Positions 62,792-64,000 of a DNA stretch of 64,000 bases are shown here, in pieces. The position numbers were made by a program, and so were the translations under genes. The DNA is from Amycolatopsis alkalitolerans (GTDB lineage Bacteria; Actinomycetota; Actinomycetes; Mycobacteriales; Pseudonocardiaceae): assembly GCF_006152065.1 (NCBI RefSeq), contig NZ_VDFW01000005.1:62001-126000 (forward strand). The letters are read 5' to 3'. Position 1 is the first letter of the stretch. Every line of letters starts with the position of its first letter. The notes under the pieces are model-generated. The model did not search any database. It had not been told where the DNA came from and saw nothing but the letters and a program-made list of their open reading frames with translations.

Positions 62792-64000
62792 ATGCTGCCG
62801 GATATCCACCGCAACGAAAGCGTCTTCACCTGGGCCGCCCCGCCGCTGAAGTTCGGTCACGGTGCGATCGACGAGATCGGCGCCGAGGTCGCCGCGATGG
62901 GCGCGAAATCCGCGCTGGTGCTCACCGATCCCGGCGTGCGCGGCACCGGTTTCCCGGACCGGGTCCGGGAAGGACTGCTGGGGGCCGGCCTCAAGGCCGA
63001 GGTCTTCGACCGCGTGGCCGTCGAACCGACGGACCGCAGTATCGCCGAGGCGGTGGCCTTCGCGCGCGAACGGGAGTGGGACTGCTTCGTCGCCGTCGGC
63101 GGTGGTTCGGCGATCGACACGGCCAAAGCCGTGAACCTGCTGACCACGCATCCCGGTGACCTGCTGGACTTCGTGACGCCGCCGATCGGTGCGGGCAAGG
63201 CTCCGTGGCTCCCGCTGAAACCGCTCATCGCGGTTCCCACCACGGCGGGAACCGGCTCCGAGTCGACCACCATCTGCGTGGTGGACCTGCTGGACCTGCA
63301 CCTCAAGGCCGGGGTGAGCCATCCGAAGCTCAGGCCGTCGCTCGCGGTCGTCGACCCGGTGACCACGATGAGCCTTCCCCCGCAGGTCACCGCCGCGAGC
63401 GGGATGGACGTGCTGTGCCATGCGCTGGAAAGCTTCACCAGCCTCCGGTACGACGCGAAGCCCGCGCCGGAGGATCCGATGCGCCGCCCCGCGTTCTGTG
63501 GCGGGAACCCGATCAGCGACACCTGGTGTGAGGCCGCGCTCCGGCTGGTGGGCCAGAGCCTGCGCAAGGCCGTCTGCAGCGGGCGCGATCTGGGTGCGCG
63601 CAGTGCCATGGCCCTGGCCTCGACCTACGCGGGAACCGGGTTCGGCAACGCCGGCACGCATCTGCCGCATGCGAACGCGTATCCCATCGCCGGCGCGGTG
63701 CGCGGCTACCGGGCCGAGGGTTACCCGGAGATGCCGATGGTGCCGCATGGCCAGGCCGTGTCGGTCACGGCTCCGGCCGTGTTCCGATGGACCTATCCGG
63801 CGGACCCGGAGCGGCATCTGCGTGCCGCGGAAATCCTTTCCGGACAGCGGTTCACCGCGACCGACGGCGCGGAGGCCCTTCCGCAGGTGCTGACCGAGCT
63901 CATGCGGGACATCGAGATTCCGGCGGGGCTGCGCGGTTTCGGTTATACCGAGGACGACATCGACACGCTGACAGAGGGCACGCTCAAGCAGACCCGGCAG
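62792..64000 (+). CDS. Hydroxyacid-oxoacid transhydrogenase-type iron alcohol dehydrogenase (3' end cut by window edge)
   Basis: 403 residues to the edge, ATG preceded by GAGGGGAG. The family III (iron) ADH motifs are VAVGGGSAIDTAKA and PTTAGTGSE, with metal-ligand histidines in DVLCHALESFTS and THLPHANAYPIAG. The insert RRPAFCGGNPISDTWCEAALRLV and the stretch LASTYAGTGFGNAGTHLPHANAYPI are characteristic of ADHFE1-like 4-hydroxybutyrate:2-oxoglutarate transhydrogenases. Only a short C-terminus should be missing. The physiological substrate in this cluster is unknown. Confidence 0.88.
   Translation, partial: MLPDIHRNESVFTWAAPPLKFGHGAIDEIGAEVAAMGAKSALVLTDPGVRGTGFPDRVREGLLGAGLKAEVFDRVAVEPTDRSIAEAVAFAREREWDCFVAVGGGSAIDTAKAVNLLTTHPGDLLDFVTPPIGAGKAPWLPLKPLIAVPTTAGTGSESTTICVVDLLDLHLKAGVSHPKLRPSLAVVDPVTTMSLPPQVTAASGMDVLCHALESFTSLRYDAKPAPEDPMRRPAFCGGNPISDTWCEAALRLVGQSLRKAVCSGRDLGARSAMALASTYAGTGFGNAGTHLPHANAYPIAGAVRGYRAEGYPEMPMVPHGQAVSVTAPAVFRWTYPADPERHLRAAEILSGQRFTATDGAEALPQVLTELMRDIEIPAGLRGFGYTEDDIDTLTEGTLKQTRQ

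Overview
The window is high-GC chromosomal DNA with frequent GTG starts and overlapping GTGA/ATGA stop-start junctions. The core gene order closely follows the sigA to msrB segment of Mycobacterium tuberculosis (Rv2703 back to Rv2674): sigA, ppgK, suhB, cei, DUF4193, DUF3093, dut, DUF3710, hydrolase, OB-fold protein, DUF3159, ceoC, ceoB, APC permease, RNA methyltransferase, dxs, RNase D, DUF3000, hemE, hemY, chdC/hemQ, msrB. The genes between these blocks suggest a free-living filamentous actinomycete of the Pseudonocardiaceae, probably Amycolatopsis-like. That placement rests on recalled gene content and order, not on a search.

Layout. 1-5.5 kb: partial BrkB-type membrane protein, SF2 helicase, small zinc-ribbon-like protein, and a glutamine-synthetase-like ligase followed with no gap by a Cys/His/Asp C39-like protein. 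5.5-18.9 kb: conserved sigA-dut-ceoBC-KimA-like-RNA methyltransferase block. 19-25 kb: DUF2786 protein, choline oxidase plus betaine aldehyde dehydrogenase (glycine betaine synthesis), dxs. 25-41.4 kb: accessory block with a methyltransferase, a class B PBP, a five-gene redox and lipoprotein operon, two ECF sigma/anti-sigma pairs, a DUF1996 protein, an OmpR-type two-component system, a Phd-VapC module and fadA/fadB. 41.5-48.7 kb: conserved RNase D-haem-msrB block, containing an orphan NarL-type regulator and a wrecked VapBC. 48.7-54.3 kb: Ser/Thr kinase, TVP38 protein, LigD-type polymerase, and a third ECF/anti-sigma pair divergent from a second COG4315 lipoprotein. 54.3-57.2 kb: TIR-STAND protein with a two-helix membrane partner. 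57.2-64 kb: sulfoacetaldehyde acetyltransferase (xsc), IclR regulator, CobS/CobT-like AAA and VWA pair, and a hydroxyacid-oxoacid transhydrogenase cut by the right edge.

The most striking signals are as follows. (i) Promoter-like elements of the form TGAACY-N16-CGTA occur divergently at both COG4315 lipoprotein/ECF sigma loci and upstream of the DUF1996-ECF operon; this suggests a shared envelope regulon that includes a putative transmembrane electron-transfer operon. (ii) A TIR-STAND plus membrane-partner pair has a ten-base G/C homopolymer between its genes. (iii) A family of intergenic repeats with an exact 21-bp period occurs at several loci. (iv) A roughly 230-bp MITE-like element has a second, truncated copy about 49 kb away. 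No tRNA, rRNA, CRISPR array or transposase gene was recognised.
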